From assembly GCA_902805485.1 (NCBI GenBank), contig CADCTM010000503.1, positions 1-5,686 on the forward strand: a stretch of DNA of 5,686 nucleotides, read 5' to 3'. Positions 5,477 through 5,686 of the stretch are shown here, in pieces (the first letter of the stretch is position 1; every line of letters begins with the position of its first letter). Source of the DNA: an uncultured Coleofasciculus sp. (lineage in GTDB: Bacteria > Cyanobacteriota > Cyanobacteriia > Cyanobacteriales > Coleofasciculaceae). The notes under the pieces were generated by a model. The model saw only the letters and a list, made by a program, of their open reading frames with translations. It had not been told where the DNA came from and did no database searches. Position numbers and translations under genes: made by a program.

Positions 5477-5686
5477 TCTTGGAGAAAAGCAGAAGCACCG
5501 GTAGACAACAAAGGCAACAACTAGAGGTTAGTTGCGTATGGTTTTCTGAGAGAGGGAGACGGTTTTCAACGCAAGTTAATCACTCTTTAGAACAAGGGTT
5601 AAATCCAGGCTAGACTGGATGCTTCCACAGGGTGTTATCAATACGTTGACGATTAAGCTAATGTAATTGTTGATTGAAAAGGCTTT
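5477..5686 (-). other. Upstream region of the receiver-phosphatase gene
   Basis: No open reading frame of note runs off the right edge on either strand. Two small hairpins are visible: CAACTA/TAGTTG (5518-5523 with 5529-5534) and ATCCAG/CTGGAT (5603-5608 with 5615-5620). No promoter pair with convincing -35 and -10 could be picked on the minus strand. Confidence 0.4.

Noticed and set aside
1..5686. tRNA, rRNA, CRISPR array, insertion sequence or phage element
   Set aside because: No cloverleaf, rRNA-like block, regularly spaced repeat array, transposase or terminal inverted repeat was seen.

Overview
The window looks like chromosomal DNA of a cyanobacterium. Three perfect HIP1 octamers (GCGATCGC, at 982, 1622 and 3320) and several 7-of-8 variants are present. 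One gene is a very clear CrtO-type beta-carotene ketolase, and the intergenic regions are long and AT-rich. Four complete protein genes can be supported, three on the minus strand and one on the plus strand. The genus cannot be fixed from the sequence.

Layout from left to right. Positions 1-720 carry no convincing gene. They hold two minus-strand intrinsic terminators (200-238 and 539-578), a near-identical 16-mer just upstream of each (275-290 and 624-639), and a perfect 16-bp palindrome (288-303). Position 721-1827 (minus) is a saccharopine-dehydrogenase-like NAD(P) oxidoreductase of unknown substrate, and the 539-578 terminator fits its transcript. Position 1985-3682 (minus) is crtO, followed within 7 nt by its own two-tier terminator. 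The two minus-strand enzymes therefore look like separate transcription units. Positions 3683-3956 form a divergent intergenic region rich in inverted repeats, with a plausible sigma-70-like promoter for the plus-strand gene. Position 3957-4283 (plus) is a single-domain STAS protein (anti-sigma-factor antagonist type). It meets, tail to tail and 29 nt away, a minus-strand gene at 4313-5476 encoding a receiver domain fused to a SpoIIE/RsbU-type PP2C phosphatase. Positions 5477-5686 are the leader/upstream region of that gene.

How the genes work together. CrtO makes keto-carotenoids (echinenone or canthaxanthin), which in cyanobacteria serve in membranes and, where present, in orange carotenoid protein. 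The STAS protein and the receiver-phosphatase form a textbook partner-switching pair: a phosphorylatable Ser on the STAS protein and a phosphatase gated by an aspartyl-phosphate receiver. The matching anti-sigma-type kinase is not in the window. No direct functional link between the carotenoid gene and the switch can be shown; the only hints are adjacency, a shared divergent intergenic region and a 9-mer repeated in it. The least explained DNA is the left 700 bp, where paired terminators and duplicated 16-mers suggest an undescribed small RNA or regulatory unit.
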